Source: Rubricoccus sp038746605 (GTDB taxonomy: Bacteria > Bacteroidota > Rhodothermia > Rhodothermales > Rubricoccaceae). Taken from it: 64,000 nt of DNA. The position numbers and the translations under genes are program-made. The stretch spans positions 28,092 to 92,091 of the forward strand of contig JBCDKM010000020.1 of the NCBI GenBank assembly GCA_038746605.1, in the 5' to 3' direction. The notes below the pieces were generated by a model. That model was not told where the DNA came from, ran no database searches, and was given only the letters and a program-made list of their open reading frames with translations. How positions within the stretch are numbered: the first letter of the stretch is position 1; every line of letters begins with the position of its first letter. This document shows positions 1-8,669 of this stretch, piece by piece.

Positions 1-403
1 GCCGTTCCGCTGCGAGTCGGCGGGCGAGCCAGTCGCTACCGGCCAGTGCGGCGCCCGGCGCAAGCAGTTTCAGTGCGACCTCGCGCTCGTACAGCCCGTC
101 CGCCCGCTCCGCACGGTAGACGGCACCCATGCCCCCGACTCCGAGACGCGCGGTGATCCGCCAGGGGCCTACCTCGCGCCCGATGATGCGCGTAGCTGCG
201 GCCTCGCGCTCCCGGCAGAGCGAGGCGAGCGGGGCGTCTAGGGGCCCTGTGGCGGTGTCGTGCCCGCGTAGGAGGGCGCGGACAGCGGTGCGCACCTCCG
301 GATCGGGCTCGCTGGCTAACTCCGCCTCGCGCGCCTCGTGGGGCAACTCCGCGAGGCGGAGGAAGAGGGCAGAGGCCGTGGTGTGCGTCTGGGCGTCGGG
401 CAT
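1..403 (-). CDS. Serine/threonine protein kinase, N-terminal part (cut by window edge)
   Basis: The reading frame starts at the ATG at 403 and runs off the left edge of the window; about 134 residues are visible. The first ~80 residues are an acidic N-terminal region, followed by the start of a Hanks-type kinase domain. The glycine-rich loop LGVGGMGAVYRA and the ATP-anchoring lysine in VALKLL are both present. The gene lies 63 bases downstream of an ECF sigma factor on the same strand, an arrangement known from Rhodothermia, Planctomycetes and Acidobacteria in which the pair is thought to form one signalling unit. The C-terminal sensor part is outside the window, so its stimulus cannot be judged. 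Confidence 0.9.
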   Translation of the reverse strand, partial: MPDAQTHTTASALFLRLAELPHEAREAELASEPDPEVRTAVRALLRGHDTATGPLDAPLASLCREREAAATRIIGREVGPWRITARLGVGGMGAVYRAERADGLYEREVALKLLAPGAALAGSDWLARRLAAER

Positions 404-465
404 GGGGAGGGGGGCCGCACCCTGGTATCGCGATTTCGACTCCGGTCGGCTCAGCCTCGGTCCGT

Positions 466-1017
466 TCAGTTCACGAGCGCGTCATGGAGCCACGCCCTCG
501 CGACGGTCCACTCGCGCTTGACCGTCGCAGGGGAGATGCTGAGGACTTCTGCGGTCTCCTCGATGGTGAGCCCGACGAAGTAGCGCAACTGGACGACCTC
601 GCCCTGACGTTCGCTCAGCATCGAGAGGCGACTCAGCGCCTCGTCCAGCGCGATGACCTCCTCCGCGCGTTCCGGCGGCACGAGACGTTCTTCGTCCAAC
701 TCCATCGGGCGACCCTTTCCGCCGCGTTTCTGGGCACTCTGGGCGCGGGCGCGGTCCACGATCACACTCCGCATCACGCGGGCCGCGACGCGGAAAAAGT
801 GCTGCCGGTTGACGTAGGGTGTCTCCGTTCCAGCCATGCGCTCGTAGGCCTCGTGGACGAGCGCGGTGGTGTTGAGCGTCTCGTCAGCGCCGCGGCGGTG
901 GCGCTGGCTGCGGGCGAGGGCGCGAAGCTCGTCGTAGACGATGGGCACCAACCGGTCGAGCGCTTCGGGGTCGCCGTTGCGGGCGCGCTCGAGGAGCAGC
1001 GTGACGTCGGGGCTCAT
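466..1017 (-). CDS. ECF-family RNA polymerase sigma factor (kinase-associated type)
   Basis: This protein of 183 residues directs RNA polymerase to a specific promoter set. It has sigma region 2 near the N-terminus (VYDELRALA, followed by LNTTALVHEAYERM) and region 4 near the C-terminus (LRYFVGLTIEETAEVLSISP, a helix-turn-helix). The ADETLNTTALVHEAY signature fits the family TIGR02999, whose members usually sit beside a serine/threonine kinase, as here. An upstream start at 1068 is open, but the ATG at 1017 gives the normal family length. No anti-sigma factor gene is visible, so control by the adjoining kinase is an inference. Confidence 0.92.
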   Translation of the reverse strand: MSPDVTLLLERARNGDPEALDRLVPIVYDELRALARSQRHRRGADETLNTTALVHEAYERMAGTETPYVNRQHFFRVAARVMRSVIVDRARAQSAQKRGGKGRPMELDEERLVPPERAEEVIALDEALSRLSMLSERQGEVVQLRYFVGLTIEETAEVLSISPATVKREWTVARAWLHDALVN

Positions 1018-1108
1018 GGAGGGAAGGCGGTCCGAGCGGAGGATAGACGCGTGGGAGGCCCCGCACAAGGTGCGTGCCGCCCGCCCTCAGCCATTGGTCG
1101 GCAACCGG

Positions 1109-1756
1109 TTACGCCGCTATCACCTGTGTCAAGACTGCTGCGAAGTGGCACACGCTCCCAGCCAACACGAAGACGTGCCAGATGGCGTGTGCGTACGGGA
1201 TCCGCTTTGAGAGGTAAAAGACCGTCCCGGCGGTGTACGCGAGGCCACCCCCCACCAGCCAGCCGAGCGTCGAGGCGGGCAGGGCCGCGATCATCGGCTT
1301 GATCGCGATCACGACGAGCCAGCCCATCGCGATGTAGAGCAGCGTGGAGAGGACGTTGAACCGCCCGGTGTAGAACAGCTTGAACACGATGCCTGCCGCC
1401 GCGAGCGACCAGACAGTGATGAGCAGCGTCCAGCCCCAGGCGCCGCGCAGGCCCACGAGCGTGAACGGCGTGTACGTCCCTGCAATGAGGACGTAGATCG
1501 CGCAATGGTCGAAGACCTTGAGCTTCTCCTTCGCCCTCGCGAAGGGAATCGCGTGGTACAGCGTGCTCGCGGTGTAGAGCAGCACGAGGGAGCCCACAAA
1601 GACGCTCGCGCCGACGACGTGCCAGGCGTCACCCCAGACAGCGGCGAGGGTGATGAGCACGGCGCCGCCTGCCGCGCTGGCGACCGCGCCGAGGCCGTGG
1701 GTGAGAGCGTTGATGAGTTCCTCGAAGGGCCGCTGGGTGTCGAGTCGGGTCGTCAT
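1109..1756 (-). CDS. trhA: PAQR-family membrane protein (hemolysin III / TrhA type)
   Basis: This 215-residue inner-membrane protein has about seven hydrophobic segments. It carries the histidines typical of the PAQR/hemolysin III family: ALTHGLG near the N-terminus, STLYHAIP in the first third, and HAIWHVFVLAGSVCHF near the C-terminus, which are thought to bind a metal in the membrane. Bacterial TrhA proteins are linked to membrane homeostasis; the older haemolysin label is historical. The gene stands alone, with the sigma factor downstream on the same strand and a divergent BlaI operon on the other side. Confidence 0.9.
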   Translation of the reverse strand: MTTRLDTQRPFEELINALTHGLGAVASAAGGAVLITLAAVWGDAWHVVGASVFVGSLVLLYTASTLYHAIPFARAKEKLKVFDHCAIYVLIAGTYTPFTLVGLRGAWGWTLLITVWSLAAAGIVFKLFYTGRFNVLSTLLYIAMGWLVVIAIKPMIAALPASTLGWLVGGGLAYTAGTVFYLSKRIPYAHAIWHVFVLAGSVCHFAAVLTQVIAA

Positions 1757-2045
1757 CGGTCCGGGGTGAACACTGTTAAGCTAGGGACGGACGGAGCTCG
1801 GTGGCGGGAGGTTTCGTCGGGAGCATGGATTGCGGGACTGGCCGGGTACAGGTTCCGTCGGTGTCTCGTGGGTGTGCCCGCCTCGGTGCCGAGGCGGGAA
1901 AGGACGGCACCGGAGACTGCAGGCGCAAGCGTAACCTCCCGACGCGTCGGCACGACGCGCGGCCGGACCGCAACCCGGGATCCTCGTGACCGTTGGTTTT
2001 TTCGCGGATGGCCTTGCAGGCGACCTCTCTACGCCCTACACTCCC
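1757..2045. other. Intergenic region between trhA and blaI
   Basis: This divergent intergenic stretch must hold the promoters of trhA and of the BlaI operon. It contains one palindrome copy (1878..1897) and a T-rich run with TTTTTTCGC near 2000 that resembles half of the BlaI-type site described at 2046. No coding region is convincing. Confidence 0.6.
1878..1897. repeat. Palindromic repeat, short form, TG centre
   Basis: The sequence is CCGCCTCGGTGCCGAGGCGG: two 9-base arms around a TG centre. It lies between the divergent trhA and blaI genes and is one of the few copies not placed just after a stop codon. Confidence 0.9.
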
Positions 2046-2065
2046 GCTGCGAACTTTTTAGCACA
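2046..2065. promoter_or_regulatory. Candidate BlaI operator 1
   Basis: The 20-mer GCTGCGAACTTTTTAGCACA directly touches the blaI start codon. It aligns without gaps to three other sites in the window (5744, 29913, 29970) with shared TGCG, a T-run and GCAC. BlaI proteins bind dyads overlapping their own promoter, so autoregulation is expected here; binding is inferred from position and similarity only. Confidence 0.6.
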
Positions 2066-2440
2066 ATGACTCCTCCCGCCCTTTCTCGCCGCGAGCGCCA
2101 GGTGCTCGATGTCCTCCACCGCCTTGGCCGAGCCACCGCAGCGGAAGTCCGCGCGACTCTCACGAACCCTCCCAGCGACTCTGCTGTGCGGACCCACCTC
2201 CGCATCCTAGAGGAGAAAGGGCATGTTTCGCATGAGCAGGAGGGTCCCCGTTACGTCTATTCGCCCGTGGTGGCGCGAGACCAGGCTGGGCGAGGAGCAC
2301 TCCGCCATCTCGTCAGCACCTTCTACGAGGGGGCCCCCGTCCGTGCAGCCGCCGCGCTCCTCCGCGACGCTGACCTGACCGCCGACGACCTCGACCGCCT
2401 CTCGGCTCTCATCGAACAGGCCCGCGAACAGGGTCGCTGA
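2066..2440 (+). CDS. BlaI/MecI/CopY-family transcriptional repressor
   Basis: This 124-residue winged-helix repressor begins with the family hallmark LSRRERQVLDVLHRLGRATA. The recognition region follows (SDSAVRTHLRILEEKGHVSH), and a C-terminal dimerisation part contains LVSTFYEG. BlaI repressors are inactivated by cleavage after their partner BlaR1 senses a signal. The start is the ATG at 2066, which removes a long meaningless upstream extension. The stop is two bases before the blaR1-like gene, so the two are almost certainly cotranscribed. No beta-lactamase is present, so the target is probably an envelope-stress response. The protein is a paralogue of the one at 26663. Confidence 0.93.
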   Translation: MTPPALSRRERQVLDVLHRLGRATAAEVRATLTNPPSDSAVRTHLRILEEKGHVSHEQEGPRYVYSPVVARDQAGRGALRHLVSTFYEGAPVRAAAALLRDADLTADDLDRLSALIEQAREQGR

Positions 2441-2442
2441 TC

Positions 2443-4581
2443 ATGACCGTCCTCTCGATTGCACTCAAGGGCGCCTTGGTCCTGTCCCTGGCCGGAGCCG
2501 CTGCTTACCTCCTCCGACGAGCCCCTGCCTCCGCGCGCCATGCCGTGTGGGTCGGGGCGTTCGTGGCACTTCTGGTCGTGTCCGTGTTCGCGGCGTTCGG
2601 CCCGACGGTGGAACTCCGTGTGCTGCCTGCAGAGATCACGCAGCGTGCGGTGCCCACTCCGCCTGAGGCACCAAGTGCGGCTCCCGCACCCGCGCCGCTC
2701 GGCCCTGTGGGCGCACCGGTGGCACTGGATGTACCTCCCGTCCCGTCTGCTCCTCCGGCTCTGCCCGCCTCGGTGGCGTCGTCGGTGGAGCCTGCCCTCG
2801 CGCCGGTGCCGCCTCGTGGCCCCGAGGCGCCGACCGCCTTGCTCGGTCCCGAGGGGTGGATCGCGAGTCTATGGGCGGGGGGGGCACTGCTGGTGCTGCT
2901 CGGCTGGGCCCTTCCCCTTTTCGCTGCTCGTCACCTCGTGGGCCGCGCCCGTCCGGAAACGTCGGGCACCTGGCTCGATGCGCTTGAGCACGCCCGGCTC
3001 TTGAGCGCCATCGAGGAGCCGGTCCGACTTCTCCGGTCGGACCGGCTCGATGTGCCCGTCGCGTGGGGCTGGGGAGCACCGACCATCGTTCTGCCTGCGA
3101 GTGCCGACGAGTGGGACGCCGACCGCCGGGAGGCGGTCCTCCTCCACGAACTGGCACATCTCTCGCGAGGCGATGCGCAGACCCAACTCCTCGCCCAACT
3201 GGCCGTGGCGCTGCACTGGTTCAACCCACTCGCGTGGTGGGCCTACAACCGGATGCTAGAGGAGCGCGAGCACGCCTGCGACGACGCGGTCTTGCGCGGT
3301 GGTGCCCGCCCGTCAGCCTATGCGGGTCATCTCGTCGAGATCGCGCGGGGTCTGCGCCGCCGCCCGGCTGCCCTCGCAGCCTTCGCACCGATGGCTCGCT
3401 CGTCTCGTTTGGAAGGCCGTGTGCTCTCCATCCTCGGCGACCGTCAACGCGCTGCGATGACTCGGCTCCGCATGGCTGGATTTGTCCTCGTGGCTCTCGG
3501 TCTGGCGCTACCGCTCGGTGCCTGCCAACTCACCTCGCGCACGGTCGAAACGCCAGAGCCGCCTCCACCGCCGCCGTCGCCCCCCATCGTATCCTTGGCT
3601 GAGGTGTCGGCCCCGATCTCGCACGAGGAGGAAACCGCCCGGGCGGCATACGAGGACGCCCGCGAGTCTCTCGTGGCGATGGAGCGCGATCTGGAGACAC
3701 TGCTGGAGCCTGAGATGGAGGCTGCCCGCGCCCGCCTCGCGGAGATCCGCGAGGAGCACGGCCAGTTCGCCGAGGTGGACTGGGCTGAGATCGAGTCAGA
3801 GATGGAGGACGCCCTGGCAGCCGTTGAGATCGACATGGAGGAGACGCTGCAGGATGCCCTGGAGGTGCTCGCCGAGGCCGATTGGGAAGCCGGCGTGGAG
3901 CAGAGCCTCCGCGAGGCTGAATTGGAACGTGCCATCGCGCTCAATGAGTTGCGCCGCGAACTCGCCACGATGGAACGCGAGGTTCAGCAGGAGGCAGAAC
4001 GTGCCTATCGCGAGGCGATCCGCGCCCGGACTGGTGCCCTTCGCGACCTCCAGCGAGAGTCCGATCGCTCACGCTCTCGTGAGCAACGCCAGCGCGAACT
4101 CGAACGAGACGAGCGCAACGGTGCACAGCAGCAGCGCGAGATCCAGCAGAACCGCCAGCGCGAGCAGCGCCGCCGCCAGGAGGCACGGTCGCGTCAGGAG
4201 ACAGCGTCTCTGGCCTCCTTTCGGGGGCCTACGGCACCGCCTGAGGGTTACCGCTACGCCATCACCACGGAGGGGCAGCAAAGGGTCGTCGTGGCGACCG
4301 GCGGCCCTGGTCCCTGGGCTACCAGCCTCAGCGGATGGCACGAGGACGTAAACGCGATTGCCTCGCAGATCGCGACCGCTGAGACCAATCCCGACGACCT
4401 CCGCCGGTCGCTCGCGCAGATGGAGAACGGCCTCGCGGGCATTGAGCGCGCCGCCTCCGTGTGGGCCGAATCGGCCACGGAGCACCGCATGGTGTCGCGG
4501 AGCTTTGCCGAGGCTCGTGCTGCCCTGGCGGATGCTCTGCACATTCTGGAGAAAGCGGCCCCCCGCGACGACGACGAGTAG
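2443..4581 (+). CDS. BlaR1/MecR1-type M56 metallopeptidase with coiled-coil C-terminus
   Basis: This 712-residue membrane protease is the signalling partner of BlaI. Hydrophobic helices lie near residues 5-22, 33-52, 140-162 and 343-360. The zinc site is HELAH at about residues 235-239, with the downstream EEREHACDD supplying the third ligand, as in M56 peptidases. A penicillin-binding sensor domain, usual in BlaR1, is absent. Instead, after the last helix come a short proline run and a region of about 200 residues very rich in Glu, Arg and Gln, predicted to be coiled coil, then a short globular tail. It could detect envelope state by protein contact, but no ligand can be named. The gene follows blaI by two bases. 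Confidence 0.9.
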   Translation: MTVLSIALKGALVLSLAGAAAYLLRRAPASARHAVWVGAFVALLVVSVFAAFGPTVELRVLPAEITQRAVPTPPEAPSAAPAPAPLGPVGAPVALDVPPVPSAPPALPASVASSVEPALAPVPPRGPEAPTALLGPEGWIASLWAGGALLVLLGWALPLFAARHLVGRARPETSGTWLDALEHARLLSAIEEPVRLLRSDRLDVPVAWGWGAPTIVLPASADEWDADRREAVLLHELAHLSRGDAQTQLLAQLAVALHWFNPLAWWAYNRMLEEREHACDDAVLRGGARPSAYAGHLVEIARGLRRRPAALAAFAPMARSSRLEGRVLSILGDRQRAAMTRLRMAGFVLVALGLALPLGACQLTSRTVETPEPPPPPPSPPIVSLAEVSAPISHEEETARAAYEDARESLVAMERDLETLLEPEMEAARARLAEIREEHGQFAEVDWAEIESEMEDALAAVEIDMEETLQDALEVLAEADWEAGVEQSLREAELERAIALNELRRELATMEREVQQEAERAYREAIRARTGALRDLQRESDRSRSREQRQRELERDERNGAQQQREIQQNRQREQRRRQEARSRQETASLASFRGPTAPPEGYRYAITTEGQQRVVVATGGPGPWATSLSGWHEDVNAIASQIATAETNPDDLRRSLAQMENGLAGIERAASVWAESATEHRMVSRSFAEARAALADALHILEKAAPRDDDE

Positions 4582-4611
4582 GTCGCGCTCCCCCTCGCTT
4601 CTTCTATCCAG

Positions 4612-5538
4612 ATGGCTCGCGCCGTCCATTCAACCACTCTGTCCATGCTTGCCTCCCTCCGCCTCGTTGTCCTCGCCGCGCTGACGGTCGCAACGCCCGC
4701 CTCGCTCCTCTCGGCCTGCGGTGGCTCCGCCACGTCCGCTCCAGACGCACCCTCCGGCGCCTCGCTCGTGGCCTCCAGCGACGATTGCGATGACAACTGG
4801 GGAAACGACGGAGGCGTCCGTGTCTGCGAGACCCGCACCGTTGCCCTCGATGGCGGTACGCTGATGCTGAACGCCGAGCCCAACGGTAGCATCGACGTCT
4901 CCACGTGGGACCGCGACGGTATCGAGATCCAGGCGCATGTCAAAGCCTGGGCGATGACCGAGGCCGAGGCGCAGCGCCTCGTGGAGAGCGTGGAGGTGGA
5001 GCAGCGCGGCACGCGGATTCGTACCCGCCTGCCCGAGCGCACCCGTCAGAACGATGGTCGGCGTCAGGCCTGGGCGTCGGTCAGTTACGAGGTGCTCGTT
5101 CCGCGCGATGCGGAGCTCGATCTGCGCACGGTCAACGGCGGCATCGACGTGGACGGCGTCGCGGGATCGCTCCAACTCTCGTCGGTCAATGGAGGGCTGG
5201 AACTGATCCGTGTGGGGGGACGCGTAGACGGGCAGACGGTCAATGGCCCGGTCCGGGTGGAGCTGATCGACGCCCCCACAGACGGCCTCTCGCTCCGCAC
5301 CACCAACGGCCCCGTCACGCTCGACATCCCCGACGACCTCTCCGCCGAGGTGGACGCGCGGACCTCCATCGGACCGGTCTCTATCCAGGGGCTCCCCCTC
5401 ACCGACGATGCGTGCGAGGACAAGGAGACATCGTACGCACCCTGCCTCAATGGCCGCGTCGTGGGGACGCTCGGGCGCGGCGGCCCGGCGCTTCGGCTCC
5501 GTACGACCAACGGTCCCATCGCGCTACGTGGGCGATAG
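4612..5538 (+). CDS. DUF4097-type beta-repeat lipoprotein
   Basis: This 308-residue exported lipoprotein has a signal sequence ending in LLSACGG, with the cysteine as the lipidation site. Its mature part contains repeated short beta strands with the pattern TVNGGIDVDG, SVNGGLELI, TVNGPVRVE and TTNGPVTLDI, typical of DUF4097 beta-solenoid domains. An in-frame ATG at 4645 (MLASLRL) would also give a good signal peptide; the upstream ATG is kept here. It lies 30 bases after the blaR1-like gene and is probably in the same operon. The paralogous BlaR1 at 24765 has this same kind of domain fused to its own C-terminus, which suggests that the lipoprotein and BlaR1 work together. Confidence 0.85.
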   Translation: MARAVHSTTLSMLASLRLVVLAALTVATPASLLSACGGSATSAPDAPSGASLVASSDDCDDNWGNDGGVRVCETRTVALDGGTLMLNAEPNGSIDVSTWDRDGIEIQAHVKAWAMTEAEAQRLVESVEVEQRGTRIRTRLPERTRQNDGRRQAWASVSYEVLVPRDAELDLRTVNGGIDVDGVAGSLQLSSVNGGLELIRVGGRVDGQTVNGPVRVELIDAPTDGLSLRTTNGPVTLDIPDDLSAEVDARTSIGPVSIQGLPLTDDACEDKETSYAPCLNGRVVGTLGRGGPALRLRTTNGPIALRGR

Positions 5539-5562
5539 CGGGGCGTCGCGGTTTGGCTCTGC

Positions 5563-5582
5563 CCTCCTCGGCACCGAGGCGG
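5563..5582. repeat. Palindromic repeat, degenerate short form, CA centre
   Basis: The left arm is CCTCCTCGG instead of CCGCCTCGG; the right arm is intact. The copy starts 25 bases after the stop of the DUF4097 lipoprotein gene and may act as its transcription end. Confidence 0.75.
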
Positions 5583-5743
5583 AGGGACCCGCTTCAGTTC
5601 TGCGGCCTCTTGCCGAGACCTCTCAAGCGGCCGGGTCACCAGCAGGCCGGTTCACATCGGCAGAACGCCGTCCGGGTCCCGGGGGCGTACCCATCGAGCC
5701 ACGATAGCCGTCTTCCCCCCGACGGGTTGTCCCTGAGTATCCG

Positions 5744-5763
5744 CCTGCGGTTTTTTTCGCACC
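5744..5763. promoter_or_regulatory. Candidate BlaI operator 2
   Basis: The 20-mer CCTGCGGTTTTTTTCGCACC lies 56 bases upstream of the DUF5916 gene and shares TGCG, the T-run and CGCACC with the sites at 2046, 29913 and 29970. The distance fits an operator overlapping the promoter of the outer membrane protein gene. Confidence 0.55.
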
Positions 5764-5819
5764 TCGTGTAACTCCCCGGTGCGCCGCCCGTCTCGACCGT
5801 GCCTTTCCACACACACCTC

Positions 5820-8546
5820 ATGTCGTTGCGTCCCTTTGTCGTCGGCCTCGCGTTCCTGGTCGTCGCCCCATTGTTCCTTCAGCCTCGTGCTCAGACCGGC
5901 ACTGCCCCGGCCTCCCCGCTGGTGGCCCCCGTGAGTGCTGAGACTGACGGTCCTCGGGCCCTCGACGCTCGCCTCATCGAGCCTGGCGCTCTCGCTTTCG
6001 ATGGCCGCCTCGACGACGCCGTCTGGGAGACCGCGCCCGTCGCGACAGGCTTCGTGCAGTTCCGGCCCACGCCCGGCGACCCTGCCACGGAGGAGACGGA
6101 GGCCCGCGTGATGTACGACCGCTCCGCGATCTATGTCGGGATGCGGATGCATGATCGCCAGGCGGACCAGATCGACGCCCGCCTCGCCCGGCGCGACGAG
6201 GGGCTGAGCAGCGATTGGGCTCTGGTCGCCTTCGATTCCTACAACGACGACCGCACGGCCTTCGCTTTCGCGGTCAACCCGGCGGGCGTCCTCCGTGACT
6301 TCCTGATCTTCGACGACGTGCGCGAGGATGGATCGTGGGATGCCGTCTGGGACGCCAAGGTCTCTCGCGATGGCGACGGCTGGAGCGCGGAGTTCCGCAT
6401 TCCCTTCTCGCAGCTCCGCTACTCTGCCGATACACCGGTGCAGGAGTGGGGCATCCAATTCGCCCGCGACATCGCGCGGACGGGCGAGACAGACTTCTGG
6501 TCCCCGATGTCGCCCGAGGAGGACGGCATGGTCAGCCAGTTCGGCACCCTCTCCGATCTCCGCGACCTGAGCGCTCCGCGCAGCTTGGAACTCCAGCCCT
6601 ACATCGCGGGCGCTGTGACCCGTGCCCCAGGCGACGCTGCCAACCCGTTCTACAACGAGACGGATACCGAGCCGCGCGTCGGGCTGGACATGAAGTACGG
6701 TCTCACGAGCGATGTCACGTTGACCGCGACCATCAACCCGGACTTCGGACAGGTGGAGGCCGACCCCGCGCAGGTCAACCTCGGGGGCTTCGAGCTCTTC
6801 TTCGAAGAGCGCCGCCCGTTCTTCGTGGAGGGCGCCGATGTCTTCTCGATGGAGCCCCGTCGGTTCTTTTCCAACAACCGACCCAACCTGCTCTACACCC
6901 GCCGCATTGGGCGGAGCCCGCAGCGCAACGCGTTCGTGTCCGACGATGCCTTCGATGCCGCAGGCGACAACGGCGCCGTTTACTCCGACGCGCCCGCCCA
7001 GACCACGATCCTCGGCGCAGCGAAGGTCTCCGGTCGCATCGGCAACGTCTCCTTTGGCGTGCTGGACGCCGTGACGGGCCCTGAGTACGGCCGCTTCCAG
7101 GCGTTCGACCCCAGCGGCACAGCAGTCCACGACGGGCGCAGTCTCGTGGAGCCGACCTCCAACTACCTCGTCGGTCGTGCGAGGACCACCTTTGGTCGTA
7201 CCCGCGTGGGTACGCTGCTGACCTCGGTGTACCGTGACACCAGCGACCCATCTGTTGCGTCGCTCTTGCCCCGCTCGTCTACCGTTGGCGGTCTCGATGT
7301 GGAGCACCCGCTCGGAGAGGACTGGATCCTGAGCGCTCAGGTCGCGGGCAGCGTGGTAGAGGGCGGCACCGACGCCATCTCGCGCGTCCAGCGCTCCTTC
7401 CCGCGCCTCTACCAGCGCCCCGATGCGGAAAGCTTTGATCTGGACGAGAGCCGCACGAGTCTCCTCGGCACGACGGCCGAACTCAACGTGATCAAGGCGG
7501 GAGGTCAGCACTGGCTCGGCTCCTTCCATACGAGCTACACCTCCTCAGGCTTTGACGCCAATGACCTCGGCTTCCAAAGCCGCGCGGACCAGATCGGCGT
7601 GGGGGGCGTGGTCATTTACTCCCAAAACGAGCCGCAGGGGATCTTCCGTCGCTACAGCGCCAACCTCTGGGGCGGGAGCGAGTGGAACACCGATGGCAAC
7701 CGCATCGGGACATTCACAGGCTTCAACGCGAACGGCCAGTTCCAGAACTTCTGGGGCGGCAACCTGAACGGCAACGCCTGGATCCGTTCTCTCGATGACC
7801 GGGGGACGCGCGGCGGTCCCCTCGCGGGAAGCCCAGCTGGGGTTCGCCTCAACGGCAACGTCTGGACCGATGACCGCAAGGCCGTCTCCGGCTACGTCTG
7901 GAGTGGCGGCAGCTACAACGAACTGGGCAGTTGGTTCTGGGGAGCCGAGGCGGGCATCGAGGCCCGCCCGAGCACCAATCTCTCGCTCCGCCTCGGCCCG
8001 GAACTCAACATCTCCCACACGGCGCAGCAGTACGTCTCCGCGCTGGATGCTCCTGCGATGGAGGCGACCTTTGGCCGCCGCTATGTCTTTGCCGAGGTGG
8101 ACCAGACCAGCGTCTCCGCCACGCTTCGCGCCGATTGGACCTTCACGCCAGACCTCTCGCTTCAGGTCTTCGCCCGCCCCTTCATCGCGAGTGGCACGTA
8201 CGACCGCTACAAGCAGCTAGGGGAACCGCGCCAACTCGTCTTCCCTGTCTTTGGGGAGGAGGTCGGCACGGCGACGATGAACGAAGACGGCGAGACGACC
8301 ATCGATCCGGGCGACGGGAGTGATCCATTCACGCTCTCACCCAACTTCACCGTCCGCTCGCTGCAGGGCAATGCGGTGCTCCGCTGGCAGTACCGGCCAG
8401 GCTCCACGCTCTTCCTCGTGTGGCAGCAGCAGCGCAACGGCTTCGATCCCTCCGGCGACTTCCGCTTCGGCCGCGATGCGCGCGACGTGTTCACGGACGA
8501 CCTCACGAACGTCTTCCTCGTCAAGCTGAGCTACTGGCTCGGGTAG
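5820..8546 (+). CDS. CBM9/DUF5916 outer membrane beta-barrel protein
   Basis: This protein of 908 residues has a signal peptide (MSLRPFVVGLAFLVVAPLFL) and an N-terminal carbohydrate-binding family 9-like beta-sandwich, with FDGRLDDAVWETAP and the later YVGMRMHD. The long remainder alternates aromatic and polar residues and ends in VFLVKLSYWLG, as outer membrane beta-barrels do. The FFEERRPFFVEG segment in the middle is characteristic of the DUF5916 family. The substrate is unknown. The ATG at 5820 was chosen over one at 5799 because it begins the signal peptide directly. A BlaI-like site upstream suggests control together with the preceding blaI-blaR1 operon. Confidence 0.9.
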   Translation: MSLRPFVVGLAFLVVAPLFLQPRAQTGTAPASPLVAPVSAETDGPRALDARLIEPGALAFDGRLDDAVWETAPVATGFVQFRPTPGDPATEETEARVMYDRSAIYVGMRMHDRQADQIDARLARRDEGLSSDWALVAFDSYNDDRTAFAFAVNPAGVLRDFLIFDDVREDGSWDAVWDAKVSRDGDGWSAEFRIPFSQLRYSADTPVQEWGIQFARDIARTGETDFWSPMSPEEDGMVSQFGTLSDLRDLSAPRSLELQPYIAGAVTRAPGDAANPFYNETDTEPRVGLDMKYGLTSDVTLTATINPDFGQVEADPAQVNLGGFELFFEERRPFFVEGADVFSMEPRRFFSNNRPNLLYTRRIGRSPQRNAFVSDDAFDAAGDNGAVYSDAPAQTTILGAAKVSGRIGNVSFGVLDAVTGPEYGRFQAFDPSGTAVHDGRSLVEPTSNYLVGRARTTFGRTRVGTLLTSVYRDTSDPSVASLLPRSSTVGGLDVEHPLGEDWILSAQVAGSVVEGGTDAISRVQRSFPRLYQRPDAESFDLDESRTSLLGTTAELNVIKAGGQHWLGSFHTSYTSSGFDANDLGFQSRADQIGVGGVVIYSQNEPQGIFRRYSANLWGGSEWNTDGNRIGTFTGFNANGQFQNFWGGNLNGNAWIRSLDDRGTRGGPLAGSPAGVRLNGNVWTDDRKAVSGYVWSGGSYNELGSWFWGAEAGIEARPSTNLSLRLGPELNISHTAQQYVSALDAPAMEATFGRRYVFAEVDQTSVSATLRADWTFTPDLSLQVFARPFIASGTYDRYKQLGEPRQLVFPVFGEEVGTATMNEDGETTIDPGDGSDPFTLSPNFTVRSLQGNAVLRWQYRPGSTLFLVWQQQRNGFDPSGDFRFGRDARDVFTDDLTNVFLVKLSYWLG

Positions 8547-8568
8547 ACGCCGCGCCCTGGTGGCGCAT

Positions 8569-8621
8569 GGAAGCCTCCCATCCGACAGGCGTAGCTGGCT
8601 GTCAGGCGGGAGGCTTCTTTG
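8569..8621 (+). terminator. Hairpin terminator after the DUF5916 gene
   Basis: A perfect 10-base stem, GAAGCCTCCC at 8570-8579 with GGGAGGCTTC at 8608-8617, encloses a loop with a second small stem (GACAG/CTGTC). It is followed by TTTG. It sits 23 bases after the stop codon. Confidence 0.75.
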
Positions 8622-8628
8622 ATTCGGT

Positions 8629-8663
8629 CCGCCTCGGTCCCTTCGCGGAAGGACCCGAGGCGG
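8629..8663. repeat. Palindromic repeat, long-loop form
   Basis: Arms CCGCCTCGG and CCGAGGCGG are separated by a loop that itself pairs partly (TCCCTTC..GGAAGGA). It lies between two convergent genes, seven bases before the stop of the next gene. Confidence 0.8.
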
Positions 8664-8669
8664 GGCCGG

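Noticed and set aside
5652..7529. Long antisense frame opposite the DUF5916 gene
   Set aside because: The sequence has no recognisable domain and mirrors the codon pattern of the plus-strand gene.
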